This document shows, in pieces, positions 40,735-52,600 of a stretch of DNA of 64,000 nucleotides. Made by a program: the position numbers and the translations under genes. The DNA comes from Aurantiochytrium sp. KH105 (Eukaryota > Sar > Bigyra > Thraustochytrida > Thraustochytriidae): NCBI GenBank assembly GCA_003116975.1, contig BGKB01000006.1:62001-126000 (forward strand), given 5' to 3'. Each line of letters starts with the position of its first letter. Within the stretch, counting starts at the first letter, position 1. The notes beneath the pieces are model-generated. The model did no database searches and was not told the DNA's origin. It was given only the letters and a program-made list of their open reading frames with translations.

Positions 40735-41060
40735 TCCCAACGCAATGTGCGTATTTGGATCAGATCAAGCAGCGAGCGAACAAGCATGACTTTCGTGCCT
40801 ACTGATTTACTTTCAACGCTGCAAGAAAACCCCCATCAAAACAGATAAACAAGCTGCTTCACGGTGTTTTTGAGAACTGGCACATAATTGACTTGTTCTG
40901 TGTGAAGCAAAGCCCAACGCAATGTACGCATTTGGAACAGACCAAGTAGCAAGTGAGCAAGCATGACTTCCGCGCCCACTGGCTCATCTTCGAAGCTGCA
41001 AGAAAAAACCACCAAAACAGATAAATAAGCTGCTTCATGGTGTTCTTAAAAACTAGCATG
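40735..41060 (+). repeat. Two diverged 177-nt direct repeats between convergent genes
   Basis: The segment starting CCCAACGCAATGTRCG at 40736 recurs at 40913, about 177 nt on. Both copies continue through AGCAAGCATGACTT, GCTGCAAGAAAA, CCAAAACAGATAAA and AAGCTGCTTCA before ending in GGTGTT. The copies differ at many positions, so this is older than the RETSAT duplication. It lies between the UVSSA stop and the transporter stop. Confidence 0.9.
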
Positions 41061-41130
41061 CCTTTCCACAAAGGGACGAAAGAAGCGCCCTCTTCTCTCG
41101 CCGCTTGACGACGGCCGAGCGCAGCGCGCG

Positions 41131-43079
41131 TCAATTCATAAGTCCTTTGACGCCGTCGTAAAGAGACTGCGCGCCGCCCCAGCAGCCCACCGCAATGATA
41201 CAGATATTCAGCACGACGCGCGGCCACGACTGTGCGCTCCAACCACCATGTAAGCGCATGTTCATGATCGGCGGCAAGATGAAGGCAATGACGGCAGTAA
41301 ATGCACCACCTACCGTGGAAATCATGGCAAACTTGTCACCGGCCAACCAAGCGAGCACGCCAGTGGCAAGAACAAGCACGGTGCGCGAAATGATTTGCGA
41401 AGTTGTGAGCGCCGAGGTCCCGTCGTCGTCATCGCTCTCCGCTGAGCTTTGCGACTCTTGTGAGCTAATGGACTCGATCAACTTGGAGCGCTCCGTGGGG
41501 TCCATGCGGGTGGAGTGACCGATGCGCGCGACCTTGAAGCCAAGACCTGGCTTGTATGTCTCAGATTCGAGTTTGAACGTTTGCTCGACCATTTGATGGA
41601 CGGGAAAAAAACTCAGAGGGAAATTACAGCAAAGCATGGCTGACATGAGTGTCTGGATCAAATAACCGAGCACGCTGTGCGAGGCAGTGAGATTCGTAAA
41701 GATAATCTGCTCGGTGTCCTTGCCAAAGCACGCATAGGAATAGACGGCGACAAAGAGGTAGAGGAGGATGGCTGCTGCGTAGGCGGCATTGACGATCTCC
41801 TCAAACTTTTTGCGTCCCTTGGTGGAAGCCGTGCTATAGATACCGAGCGACTCGGCGGGGGCCGCGAGCGTAAAGCACGTGACGCCAAAGGCCATGACGA
41901 TGCCGTTGCCGGTCTCAAAGGCATGAACGTTGGCAAGCGTGGGCGGCGCGTACCAGGCGCTGAAAACGACAATGAAGCCAAGCGAGACCATGAAGATGAT
42001 GTTGCCAAACTTGGAGGTGTTTTGCAGGAAGGATGGATCCGGGGCCATGGCGAGCCCAACTTGAATGGCGACAAGGACAAGCAAGAGGACGTTGCGCACA
42101 AGCACGTGGTGCGGGCCGTCGCGATCCTCCCCGTAAATGAGGTAGCCAAGCATGGGCGAGAGCGTCGTGTCGAAAAAGACAAAGTACGTGGCCACTGCAC
42201 AGAATTGCGCTGCAAAGATGCTCACAGACACAATCCACGCCCATTTCCCAAGTGCGACATCTGCGACCTGCGTAAAACCAATCTCGGACCGCTTGAGGTT
42301 GTCGAGTTCTGTGCGGCGCCTGTACTCTTCAGATGCACTGCCGGCGCTCTTGATGAGCTGCTTGGTGGTCTCGACGCTAAAGGCGGCCACCACGAGGACG
42401 ACGATCGAGCCTCCGANGTAAAGCACGTGACGCCAAAGGCCATGACGATGCCGTTGCCGGTCTCAAAGGCATGAACGTTGGCAAGCGTGGGCGGCGCGTA
42501 CCAGGCGCTGAAAACGACAATGAAGCCAAGCGAGACCATGAAGATGATGTTGCCAAACTTGGAGGTGTTTTGCAGGAAGGATGGATCCGGGGCCATGGCG
42601 AGCCCAACTTGAATGGCGACAAGGACAAGCAAGAGGACGTTGCGCACAAGCACGTGGTGCGGGCCGTCGCGATCCTCCCCGTAAATGAGGTAGCCAAGCA
42701 TGGGCGAGAGCGTCGTGTCGAAAAAGACAAAGTACGTGGCCACTGCACAGAATTGCGCTGCAAAGATGCTCACAGACACAATCCACGCCCATTTCCCAAG
42801 TGCGACATCTGCGACCTGCGTAAAACCAATCTCGGACCGCTTGAGGTTGTCGAGTTCTGTGCGGCGCCTGTACTCTTCAGATGCACTGCCGGCGCTCTTG
42901 ATGAGCTGCTTGGTGGTCTCGACGCTAAAGGCGGCCACCACGAGGACGACGATCGAGCCTCCGAGGACGCCCGCCTCCCGCATGGCGTACGGCAGCGCGA
43001 ATGCGCCGGATCCAACGACGGACTTGAACATGAGTCCGAACTCGGGGGTCTTGTACTTTTTCAGGCCCATTTTCCCCAT
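41131..43079 (-). CDS. AAAP-family amino-acid transporter (broken by an assembly join)
   Basis: Polytopic transporter of the amino acid/auxin permease (SLC32/36/38) type. It opens KTPEFGLMFKSVVGSGAFALPYAM, the family TM1 signature, and has about ten more hydrophobic segments; a Ser/Asp-rich loop (SSQESQSSAESDDDDG) precedes the last ones. As printed the frame breaks at N 42417, because 547 nt are present twice around it. The printed length (1949 nt) is not a multiple of three; dropping one copy and the N leaves 1401 nt, a 466-residue intact protein. The proper ATG is at 43079. Substrate and membrane (plasma or vacuolar) are unknown. Confidence 0.87.
41870..42964. other. Exact 547-bp direct repeat around a single N: probable assembly artefact
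   Basis: 41870-42416 and 42418-42964 are, as far as I read, identical, and the only ambiguous base of the window (42417) lies between them. Removing one copy restores the transporter frame. Two overlapping contigs joined with a 1-N gap, without merging the overlap, would give exactly this picture. Confidence 0.93.
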
Positions 43080-44583
43080 GGCGGAACTCGCCAAAGCGCG
43101 CTTATTTTGTTATGCCTCTGCTGTGTCTCCGACCTTCTCTCGTCGACCCTCGTCTCCTCCCCTCGCTCGGCTTCGAGGTTTACCCCCTCGCGCCGCGCGC
43201 CCGAGTCTCAACGAGGCTCACCTCCCGTTGCGGTAGGTGCCTGGCGACCAGCTAGCTAGCTTGCCTATTAGCTACGCTATCCCGTCCGTCTTGATCAGAC
43301 TCTCAGCAGCAGCAGCAGCAGCAGCCGCAGCTAGCTAGCTAGCTAGCTAGCCAGCCAGTCAGCGAGCTCCCGGGGTCCCTCGATCTTGCAGTCGCCGTCG
43401 CTGTCGTCGTCGCCGTCGCTCGCGCTTGTGCTCGGCCGCTCTGGGGACTCGGACGCGGAGCCTCGGACTCGGCCGGGACGCGCGGCCGCTGTCCCCGGTC
43501 AGGTTTGACGGGTCTTCGCCTGCCGGCGAGGTTAGGTTTGCGGGGCGGGAGTCCGGCGCCGGGCCGCGCCGGAAGAGGGAGAACCCTGACGGCGCGCATG
43601 TATGTATAGTATGTATATGTATCGTAGAAGAAGGAAGGAAGTGTCCGTTGAGTTGCTTGGTTGCTGTTCTGCTGGCTGGATGGTTGTTTTTATCTGTCAT
43701 GGAGAGCGAGCTCTGGCGGGGGAAAAGGGAAAAGACGCGTGGTGGTGATCATGATGATGAAGACTGGACAACTTGGAGAGGTGGGGAAAGATTACGTGAG
43801 TGATTGAGTGGATAAATTGCGAGAAATTCTTGCTCTCGTTGCTTCATCTTCAGAACCACCCAGAGAACAGAATAGATGCTTGGGTAGGCTATTGGTGCAA
43901 GCCAAAATCTTCGGGATTCATTTTTTTCCTTCCTCGAGTCCTAGCCTCCCCAAGCCAAAAATTTCCCGCTCGTCCCGAGTCAAGATCTTCGGCCTCGCTC
44001 CTTTCTCTTGCGCATTTTTCTCCTCCTTCCTTCCCTTTACTCGCTCGCTCGCTGGCTCGCTGGCTGGTTGTCTAGCTTCGCCCAGCCAGCCCGACCTCTC
44101 TCTGCGATGACCACGACAAGCACCCAGCCGCCAAAGAAAGAACCAATGCCCGCCGCATCCCGCCCACGCTGCTCGAGCTTCCTTCGCCAACTCATTCCAA
44201 CGTCAACCCTCGAGCCGAGCCTGCCGCGATCACTGGCGACCCAAGGCCGGCCGCCCGCCCCCTCCTCTAACCACCGGGCCCGCTGCTGCAGTGCGGGCGG
44301 CGCATAGCCCACTTGCGGCGGCGGCGCGGCCACTTGCGGCGGCGCGCATAGCGCACTTGCGGCGGCGCGCATAGCCCACTTGCGGCGGCGGGTGGGTGGT
44401 CGTGGATCGCGCGGCGGCAAAGAGGGCAGCAGCGCACGCACGCACGCGGCGCGCGAGCACGGCCGGCGAGCGAGCGCGCAGAGCGGCAGCGAGCGGGCGG
44501 CGAGCGGCGAGCGGCGGAGCGTGCGCGCCAGGCAGCGGAGCGCGGGCGAGCGGCGAGCGAGCGAGCGAGCGAGCGCGAGCATC
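43080..44583. promoter_or_regulatory. Divergent spacer; repeated CATAGCCCACTTGCGGC motif before eIF3e
   Basis: Between the transporter (-) and eIF3e (+). CAGCAG runs lie near 43306-43325 and AGCTAGCT repeats at 43250-43350. At 44300-44395 a GC-rich array carries the core CACTTGCGGCGG four times, three of them preceded by GCATAGC. This matches the motif in the COX19/OPA3 spacer. GAGC/GCGA repeats (44520-44580) directly precede the eIF3e ATG. No gene is recognised; a frame at 43339-43700 (-) is Arg/Pro-rich. Confidence 0.5.
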
Positions 44584-46044
44584 ATGGCGAGCCAGACCGG
44601 AGAGGATGCCGCCGTGGCGGCCAACGAAGACCCGCGCGTGCGGTATGACCTGACGGCCAAGCTGGCGGGCAACATGGACCTGCACATGCTGTTCCCCATC
44701 ATCGTGTGGCTGCAGGAGCAGGACTTTTACGACAAGGTCGAGCTCGTGGAGGCGACCCTGCAGTATCTGAGCGCGACGCGCATGTCTGACTACTATCTGG
44801 AGGTGGCCGAGGAGAACCCCGAGGCCAGCGCAGAAGCAGCCGAGGACATGAAGGTCAAGCACGACGAGACCGTCCAGTTGATAGACGAGCTCGAGGAGGG
44901 CTGCGGAGAGCTCCTCCGCATCCTCCGCGACGAGGAGGCGCTCCAGGAGCTCGTCTCGGCCGGCAACTTCAACCTCCAGTACCTGCGCGACGAGATGGGC
45001 GTCACGGAGGAGATGGTCGACGCCTTTTACAGCTACGGCAAGGTCCTCTACGAGGTCGGCAACTACCAGGGATCCGTCTACGTGCTCTCGTACTTTCGCG
45101 AGCTCGCCGGCGAGCACGAGCTGGCCATCAAGGCCCTCTGGGGCAAGCTGTGCGGTGAGATGCTCACGCTGAGCACGCGCGAGAGCGTTGTGACCGCGCT
45201 CAAGGACCTCCTCGCCCTGCAGACCCACATCGACTCTTCAGCCGACACCCAGGGCGCCGCCGGCGCCCAGGACCTCACGGCCACCCAGCACCTCGAGTTG
45301 CTTGCCTTCCGATCATGGCTTCTCACCTGGAGTCTCTTTATTTTCTTCAAGAACCCGGTCGAGGCCGACGAGGAGGACACCCCGGACGTCGGCTCCGAGT
45401 ACCCGCCGGCCGAGGAGATGCCGGAATACCTGCTTCTGCAAATGCTCGACTTTTTCATGGGCCAGAAGCACCTCAACGCCATGCAGACCAACTGCCCCTG
45501 GCTGCTGCGCTATGTCTGCGTCGCCATGGTCTGCACTGCCAAGAAGAGCCGCAAGTACAAGGGCTGGCTCATCAACGTCGTGCAGCAGGAGGCCTACGAG
45601 TTTAGCGATCCCATCACCCGCTTTATCACGGCGCTCTACATTGAATACGACTTTGAAAAGGCCAACGCCTGCCTCAAGGAGTCTATTCCCGTCCTCCAGA
45701 GCGACTTCTTCCTTCACCCCTTTGCGCAGCAGTTCGTCGACGCCGCCCGTCTCGCCATCATCGAGTCTGTCTGCCGCATTCACACCAAGCTCGACACCAA
45801 CACGCTCGCTTCCAGCATCGACCTCGATGCCTCCATGGATTCTGAGCAGTGGATTGTCGACCTTATTCGCGACATCAAGCTCGACGCCAAGCTCGACTCC
45901 GAGCAGCATTGCATCGTCATGAGCTCTCATGTTCCGGAGATCCACCAGATGGTTATTGACAAGACCAAGGACCTGGCCTACCGCACCTTTCAGCTCACCA
46001 ATGAGGTGCAGCAGTTGGCAAACCAGAAGGAGCAGCAGCAGTAG
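44584..46044 (+). CDS. eIF3e: Eukaryotic translation initiation factor 3 subunit E (INT6)
   Basis: 486 residues, intron-less. It follows eIF3e throughout: YDLTAKLAGNMDLHMLFPII at the N-terminus, VDAFYSYGKVLYEVGNYQGS, then ALWGKLCGEML, RSWLLTWSLFIFFKNP and QKHLNAMQTNCPWLLRYV. The PCI domain carries QEAYEFSDPITRFITALYIEYDFEKA, ESVCRIHTKLD, and SEQWIVDLIRDIKLDAKLD. The last is the family's winged-helix signature (WIVNLIRNARLDAKID in animals). It is part of the eIF3 complex on the 40S ribosome. An insertion of acidic residues (about 259-281) is not in the animal protein. The upstream frame without ATG is a GC-rich leader. Confidence 0.96.
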   Translation: MASQTGEDAAVAANEDPRVRYDLTAKLAGNMDLHMLFPIIVWLQEQDFYDKVELVEATLQYLSATRMSDYYLEVAEENPEASAEAAEDMKVKHDETVQLIDELEEGCGELLRILRDEEALQELVSAGNFNLQYLRDEMGVTEEMVDAFYSYGKVLYEVGNYQGSVYVLSYFRELAGEHELAIKALWGKLCGEMLTLSTRESVVTALKDLLALQTHIDSSADTQGAAGAQDLTATQHLELLAFRSWLLTWSLFIFFKNPVEADEEDTPDVGSEYPPAEEMPEYLLLQMLDFFMGQKHLNAMQTNCPWLLRYVCVAMVCTAKKSRKYKGWLINVVQQEAYEFSDPITRFITALYIEYDFEKANACLKESIPVLQSDFFLHPFAQQFVDAARLAIIESVCRIHTKLDTNTLASSIDLDASMDSEQWIVDLIRDIKLDAKLDSEQHCIVMSSHVPEIHQMVIDKTKDLAYRTFQLTNEVQQLANQKEQQQ

Positions 46045-46838
46045 TAGCGCCACCGGCGCGTGCCTGAAGGGCCGGCGGCGATCTGGTTGGCCCGCCCGCC
46101 GCCGCGTGGAGGAAGTTGGACGATCGCAACCACGTAGCTTCGCTTCGCTCGCTAGCTCGTCGACCTTTTCACTTGAATCAAATGACCGACTGACTGGCTG
46201 ATTGACGGGCTTTTTCTGTTCGCGGTTTGAAGCGGCAAGATTGAATCGAATTCCACAGCTCCGCTGTTTCTTTCTTCACCTCAACTCTTCCTTATCGCCT
46301 CATCGTAAACCGTCCATGTCTCTGACAATCACCTCCCACACCCATCATCATCAATAACAACAGCAACATCATTACCACCGCCAAAACATACCGCTTTTAC
46401 TCTTTTCCGTCGGGGATGCCATGCCGCGTATTCTTTTCCCGCCTCTGCAAAACATCCCTTCCCCATCCCGCAGAGCTGTTCTTTTCAGTATGAAGAGGAT
46501 TTGTTCTGCGTTTCGATATTCTCCGAAAAGTAACACTTTTATCCAAAAAAAAAAAAGAAAAAAGATGAACCCTCTTTCGATCCTTCTCGATTCGACACGA
46601 CATTACAGATTCGACAGACGCACGCTCGCAAATCGAAGAGGCCAAGAAATAAAGGGCAAACGCAATCGAGTGAGAGTGTATCTGTGAGCGTAGAGCGCTC
46701 GTCTTGCTCAGCCCGGCATGGTCGTTTGCTCGTGCCCATTCGTGCAAGTTGAAACGTAAAGTGCGCTTGCCTACAGCATGCAAATCGCGCAAAAATCCTC
46801 CAAGCGAAAGGATACATCAGTATAAAAGTGCTGTGAAT
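46045..46838. other. Convergent spacer between eIF3e and kinesin
   Basis: About 790 nt of 3' flank from both genes. It includes a poly-A/GA run at 46547-46563. No gene or RNA recognised. Confidence 0.5.
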
Positions 46839-48956
46839 TCAGGTGCGTCCGTGCAAGGAGGCTAAATGTACGCAATCCTTGGTGACCTGCTCCAACGCGA
46901 GAACGAGGCGACCACGATCGAGTTCAAAAGCCTGTACAAGCTGCTTGACAAGCGCGTCCTCGCGCGCTTTGGCACGCTCAACGTCTCGCTTGCGTGCGCT
47001 CTGTACCGAGTCCAACTCGGCACGAAGGCGCGAAAGCTCGGCTCGCAACACAGAGTTGTCGCTCTCAAGATCCACGACTTGCGCCTCGAACTCCCAAATG
47101 CGTTCTCGCATCTCTGCGTCGCGCGTGCGTGCCGCATTCAGCTTGCGCTGATACGAAGCCTCAATATTTGCAATCTCGGACATGACGTGTGCGCTCTCAG
47201 AGAATTCCTCCCGCAGCTTGGCCTTTTCCTCGTCTTGAATGGCCTTGCGCAGTTCGGCATCCTCCTCAAGAATGCGAGTCTGCGCCTCGAGCTCGGCCTT
47301 TTGCTCGAGCTGCTCTTCCTGATTGCACCGGAGGCGCTCTTTCATGTCTTTAATGTCCGTGCGCTGCGCAATAAGTCGATCGCGATTCTCCTCAATGGCA
47401 GCAAAGAGCTCTTGGATGCGCGCCTCGTCCCGCTCCGCCTCAGGCGTCGCCATCGTCGCCTGATACTCGGCCATGTCCTTTTCAAGCGCTGATTTGGTCT
47501 CGTTGTACTCGGCCTTGGTCTGCTTGAGGGCCTTGGAAAGACCTGCTTTCTCCGTATCAAGCTCGCGCAGACGCTTCATGAGCGCCACCTTTTCGTCCTT
47601 TACGTTTTGCATAATATCACGAACCACATTTTCGTTCTTGAGTGTCTTGTCGCGTTCCTCTTCAAAGGCTGCCGAGAGTTTTTGCACCTCGTCCCATTGT
47701 CTCTTTTTGGTCTCCTCGAGCATGGCGATCTTTTCTCGCATCTCGCGCATTTGCTCGTCCTCGGCGTCCGCTGCACGCGGGCTTAAATCTCCAGCGGCCA
47801 GCAGGCTCGAGGGATCGGCGACGCGATTTCGTTCCAGCTCAGCCATTTGTGCTCGGAGACGCTCCACCTCCTCACGAAGCTCGCGAATCATGCGCTGGCT
47901 GACGTCCTCGTTACGAACCGTCTTGTTCTGAATCTTGCTCGCTCGCGATGCGTACTGCAGGGTTGACAAGGTTTCGCCATAGTTGTTATCTGCAGGGCTG
48001 ATCGCCGCCACCATGACCGTTCGCGCGTTTCCACCCAAGGCCTGCTGGAGCACGCGAGTCAACTTGGAATTTCGGTACGGAATGTGACCTTTACCACCCT
48101 CAGCGAGCATGTTAATGACTTGACCCAGCGTCGACAAACTCAGGTTGATTGCGGCACCCTCTTTTAACCGAGAACCCGCGGCGCCTGTTTTTGCAGCACG
48201 CTCTGATCCCGCCAGATCAACGAGATTGATGCTCGCGTTCAACGTCGTCTCACGCGTTATCTTTTCGTCACCGTTTTCAATTTCCTCTACTTTGCGCTGC
48301 TTGATGGTCACGATAAAGCAGCAATGCGACCGAGAAGAACGCTCGTTCATTTGCGTAGCAGCCACTTGCTTGACGGCGTTTCCCTGGTCTAGCAGCTTTG
48401 CAATGCCCTCGGCGTTTTCCACGACCAGCTCGGCAAGGTGTTCCACATAGATTCCTAATTTGGGATGCTCGCGAATCTTGAGTTGCTTGTCGCTAGGGTT
48501 CAGGAGATCGCGAATTACCTCGTTATAAATTTCGAGATACGAGGCCGTCACGAGCGACTCGCCTCCATCGGCCTCGGTCTTGGCGGCCAAGAGGTCAAAG
48601 ATTTCGCGGTTAAGCATGGGCACAATACCGATATCATCCCCGCTGCCCTGCATCGTGTGCGTTTTTCCTGACCCCGTTTGTCCATAGGCAAAGATAACGC
48701 CATTGAAGCCATCAATGGCAGCTGTCACAATCGGCCGCGCTAGTTCTTCATAGACTTGCTTTTGCGATGTGTCGTACCAGTACGAATGGTCGAAAGGAAA
48801 GAGTTTCTCCTTGCCGTTCTCGTCCCAGATCTTGGTGATTATGCCTTCCATTGAAACGCACTCGCTACAGCCCAGCGTGCGCTCGCGCGAGTTAAGCGGC
48901 CTCGCGCGAACGGCAACGCGCACGTTGACATTGTCTTCCGACGCTGGCGTCGCCAT
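46839..48956 (-). CDS. Kinesin with N-terminal motor
   Basis: 705 residues. The motor (about 9-355) opens VNVRVAVRARPLNSRE and carries the P-loop GQTGSGKTHT (92-101), switch I NERSSRSH, switch II LVDLAGSE, and HIPYRNSKLTRVLQQALGGN. The neck and the remaining 340 residues are almost continuous Arg/Glu coiled coil without FHA, PH or other tail domains. It is therefore a plus-end type N-kinesin; the short coiled tail and SYWYDTS fragment are reminiscent of kinesin-3 motors, but subfamily cannot be fixed by eye. Role (cargo, flagellar or mitotic) unknown. Confidence 0.92.
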   Translation of the reverse strand: MATPASEDNVNVRVAVRARPLNSRERTLGCSECVSMEGIITKIWDENGKEKLFPFDHSYWYDTSQKQVYEELARPIVTAAIDGFNGVIFAYGQTGSGKTHTMQGSGDDIGIVPMLNREIFDLLAAKTEADGGESLVTASYLEIYNEVIRDLLNPSDKQLKIREHPKLGIYVEHLAELVVENAEGIAKLLDQGNAVKQVAATQMNERSSRSHCCFIVTIKQRKVEEIENGDEKITRETTLNASINLVDLAGSERAAKTGAAGSRLKEGAAINLSLSTLGQVINMLAEGGKGHIPYRNSKLTRVLQQALGGNARTVMVAAISPADNNYGETLSTLQYASRASKIQNKTVRNEDVSQRMIRELREEVERLRAQMAELERNRVADPSSLLAAGDLSPRAADAEDEQMREMREKIAMLEETKKRQWDEVQKLSAAFEEERDKTLKNENVVRDIMQNVKDEKVALMKRLRELDTEKAGLSKALKQTKAEYNETKSALEKDMAEYQATMATPEAERDEARIQELFAAIEENRDRLIAQRTDIKDMKERLRCNQEEQLEQKAELEAQTRILEEDAELRKAIQDEEKAKLREEFSESAHVMSEIANIEASYQRKLNAARTRDAEMRERIWEFEAQVVDLESDNSVLRAELSRLRAELDSVQSARKRDVERAKAREDALVKQLVQAFELDRGRLVLALEQVTKDCVHLASLHGRT

Positions 48957-49645
48957 TGTCTCTGTCTCGCCACGAGCCTAGGCCCCCTTGTGCGTTGGCG
49001 GGTTGGGGAGACGGAAACTAAAGCGGAAACTTAAAGCGAAGCGGTCGCGTCACGCCTCCCTCTACTTCTCTAACTTCAGCTTTGGCTTCACCCTTCGCCG
49101 CGCTGCGCCGCGCCGCGCCGGCCCTGTCCCTGGCCCTCAGTCTCCACCTTTAGAAATTGCTCACCGTCGAGTTGTCCGTGGGCCAACCTGCCGCTGCCCG
49201 CTGCATCATCGTCATTCATGTGTCCGTTCGATGGGACAACAACACGCAGCTGGTCCTAATGGCTAGCGAGTCCCACCATCGTTTTTCTTGTGTATGTGTT
49301 TTTATTATTATTATTCATTTGGTTTTCTTCTCCTTCAGGCGAAAGCTGTTATACTGTCAGTCCGTCAAACGGTCGGTTTCTTTGGGCAAGAGCGAGCTTG
49401 AGTCCGTGATCCTTGGCAGGTAGAGAAAGACCAATCATTGTTGCTGGAGCGAGACATCAAAAATTGACGAATGTGACACGATTGCGGCGGTATCAAAAGG
49501 CGATTATGCTGCCGAAGCGAAACAGGCAGCTGCCAACAAAACAAACGAGTAACTTATTGGGTCATAGTATAAATGTGAATGGAAAGAAAAAGATGGAACC
49601 CTGTGAAACAATCTTTTGCCCGTGGTAAATCAAGCCCCGAGTAAA
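48957..49645. other. Spacer between kinesin start and TPR gene stop
   Basis: Both neighbours are on the minus strand, so the kinesin promoter and the TPR gene 3' flank share this 689-nt stretch. TTATTATTATT occurs at 49303-49315. No gene recognised. Confidence 0.45.
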
Positions 49646-52600
49646 TTACGAAGATGCGATGGAGTTGCGCATCGGGCGAAGTCTGCCATCTGATGCTCGG
49701 CGCTTTTGCGAGAGGTGCGAAGCTTGTGAAGTGGATGTGATGTCTTCCTCGCAAACCGAACTGTCAATGCCGAGATCCTCACTCTTGTGCGAAGAAACTG
49801 GGGGAACGGAGGAAGTCGATGCAAGGACAGTTCCCTGCGCCTGATCACCCTGCGAGCCATCTTGCTTGGTCTGGTTCTCGCCGACCTCATTGTCAACTTC
49901 CGCTTCTCCTTGTTCAGACTCGCTCGCCTCTTCTTCATCATACTCAGGTGAAGGTGAAGTTTCCGGTCTCTTTTTGGCAGTTGGCAAACCAAGGTAATGG
50001 TCAAAGTCTGACTCGAGGCGTTCGAGTTGTTCCAACGAGGTGGCAACGAGTCGAAGCATGCGTGCAATGAGAGATGTTCGCCCGCCTGCCTTGCGCGTTT
50101 GTTGCAGCAGGGGGTCGAGAACGACAAGAGCGTCCTCATATTGGCCAAGCTCCACGAGCGCCTCGGCTTGAATCTCCAGCTCGTCATTTTCCAGCTCAAC
50201 GAGAGTTGCCGCGCGCTCAAGCAGCTCGAGAACCTTCTTCCAATCGTGCTTCTCGCGTGCAAGATATGCCAAGCGACCAAGGACAAAGCGCTCGAGTTTG
50301 ATCACCGATGAAACCTGCTCGTCTGGGACTTCCTCTTCACTCTCGTGGTCAACTTCCTCGTGGAGGGCCTCAATGAGTTCGAGAGAGCGAGACAAATGTT
50401 TGCCCGCGCGCTCCTTCAAAGCTGGTGCGCCCTGCATGAATTCACTGCCCAAGAGAGCAATATGAGCAGCATGCGAATGAGCGCGAGCTGCGGGCTCGTG
50501 CGCTTCTGTGGCCTCAAAAGTGGCAATTGCGGATTCGCAAAAGGTGAGCGCCTCCTCGACGAGGGGGCGCGTCCAGGTGTCGGCGTTGCGGGTTTCAAGT
50601 ACATACTCAACGTAGGAAAGCTGGGTCGAAGCGGATGCGACGCCCTGCATCATCGCCGGATTCTTCGTCACGATAGCGAGAAACTTGTGCTGGTACTGAC
50701 GCAACTTCTCTTGTGACGCAGAAGATGCCTCAGGGTATTTGCAGCGGTCCTCGAGAACGTTAATGACCAGTAGCAATGCCTGCAGGTAATCTTGATAAAA
50801 GCTCTCGTCGAGGTCACCGCCCGCAGAGGTCTTGAAGGCTTCAAACTCGGCGACTGCGTTCATCGCCGAGTCAAAGCCCGCATCGACATCGCCTACATCG
50901 TCGAAAAGGCAATGACCCAGACGGAGAAGGGTTTGCGCCAAGTCGAGATGGCTGCCTTGCTCCTTGTAGCCAGTCACCAGCTCACGCAAGGCTTGCGCAA
51001 AGTCGTCGATCTGGCCCAAGGCTTGTGCCGCGGTAGCGGTATCCTGAAGAAATGGCTCTGCGTCCTTGCGCTGACGCTGCTCGAGTCGGAGCGCCACGGC
51101 CATTTGTAAAAGAGGGAGGGCGTCCGCATAGCTCTCCATGGCAAAGTAAGCCTGTGCCAGTGTGTCAACGGCCCGCCTCCAAAGCACGAGATCGACTCTT
51201 GTCTCATGCGCGCCCTTGATTGTGTCAATTGCCGGTTGAAGAACCTGAATGGCATCTTCGAGGTGGCCAAGGCGAAAGTGCGCGTAGCCGAGATCGACGC
51301 TTGCCTCAAACAGCTCGACGAGGTCCTCGAGAGGGCTCTTGTCCCACAGCTCTTTGAAGCTCGCTAGCGCGGAAGCGGCATGCGGGACGACCTCTGCGAA
51401 GAGAGCGCGATCTACATAGTACGAGGCGATGCGAAGCTGGATTCGCGCCAGAGATCGGTCGTCCGGGCCACGATCCTTGCGGCGAGTCGAGAGTCGTTCA
51501 GCCGCAACGCCCTCGTCATGAACGGCACGCAGAGTGGCCTCACAGTATTCAAAAGCCTGTTCGGGGTCCTCGGTCTGGAGACCAAGAGAAGTGAGAATGC
51601 TCGCTCGGGAGAGGGAGTTGGCCTCCGCAATCGCCAAGGCATCCCGAAGACGAGCGAGGGCCTTGGTGGGATTGCCGAGGTCAAAGTAGAGTTCAGCAAG
51701 GTCCATGAGGACACCAACGAGGAACTCGTGATCTTCGCAGGCCTTTTGCAAGGAATAGATTTTCTCGAGGCGAGCGGCCGCGTCCTTGAGCCTGTTGAGA
51801 CCTCGAAGTGCATCCGTTGTCTTGCGCACAAGACGCGAGACGGGAAGGCTTTTCGTGCCGTGGAGCTTGGATCGAATGACGACGGCCTCCTCGGCGGTAG
51901 AAAGCGCCTCTGTAAACTCGCCCTTAGCCAAGTGCACGTCCGATGTGTAGCTGAGGGCGTCGGCGCAAAGGTCACCCTGTTCGATTTTGCGAATCTGCAA
52001 AACGGAGAGACTGGCGCCGTCGGGGGATGTCTTGCGCTTGGAGGCATCGGCGATCTGGTGCATGGTGGCCTCCAGCGCTTTGCGCGCCACATCATGCGCA
52101 GAATTCAAGAGCTTGAAGGCATCTTCGAGCAAGGCTTCATCCCGGATCCAAATTGCCGCCAGGGCAATTGCTGTGGTGGCCTCGGCCTGGAGCTGCTCGG
52201 CGTCTCTTGCGAACTCGAGGTGTTCTGCATAAAGTGAGGCTGCCTCTTCGTTATGTTCAAGCGTCTCCTCAATGTGGGCGAGCTCGAGCACTGACTCTGC
52301 GACACAGGGCATGATCGACTTACGAGTACTGGCGTTCAGAGGAGGAAGGTTCGATCGCTGCCATTTGCGGCGAATACGTAGCGCCGCGAGCATGTGCTTG
52401 CGTGCCGCCTCGGGGTCGCCGAGGCGCTGCAAGAGCGACCCGATGGCATGGTGGCTTTCTCCCGTGGCGAGAGAGGCCTCTCCGAGGCGCGATTGGCGGG
52501 CCTCGAGAATAATTTGATGTGCTGCCAGCGCGTCTTCGGGCCGGGCGTCGCGCATCATCTCGGCAATCCAGAACTTTGTGGCGAGGATCTCCGGATGCTG

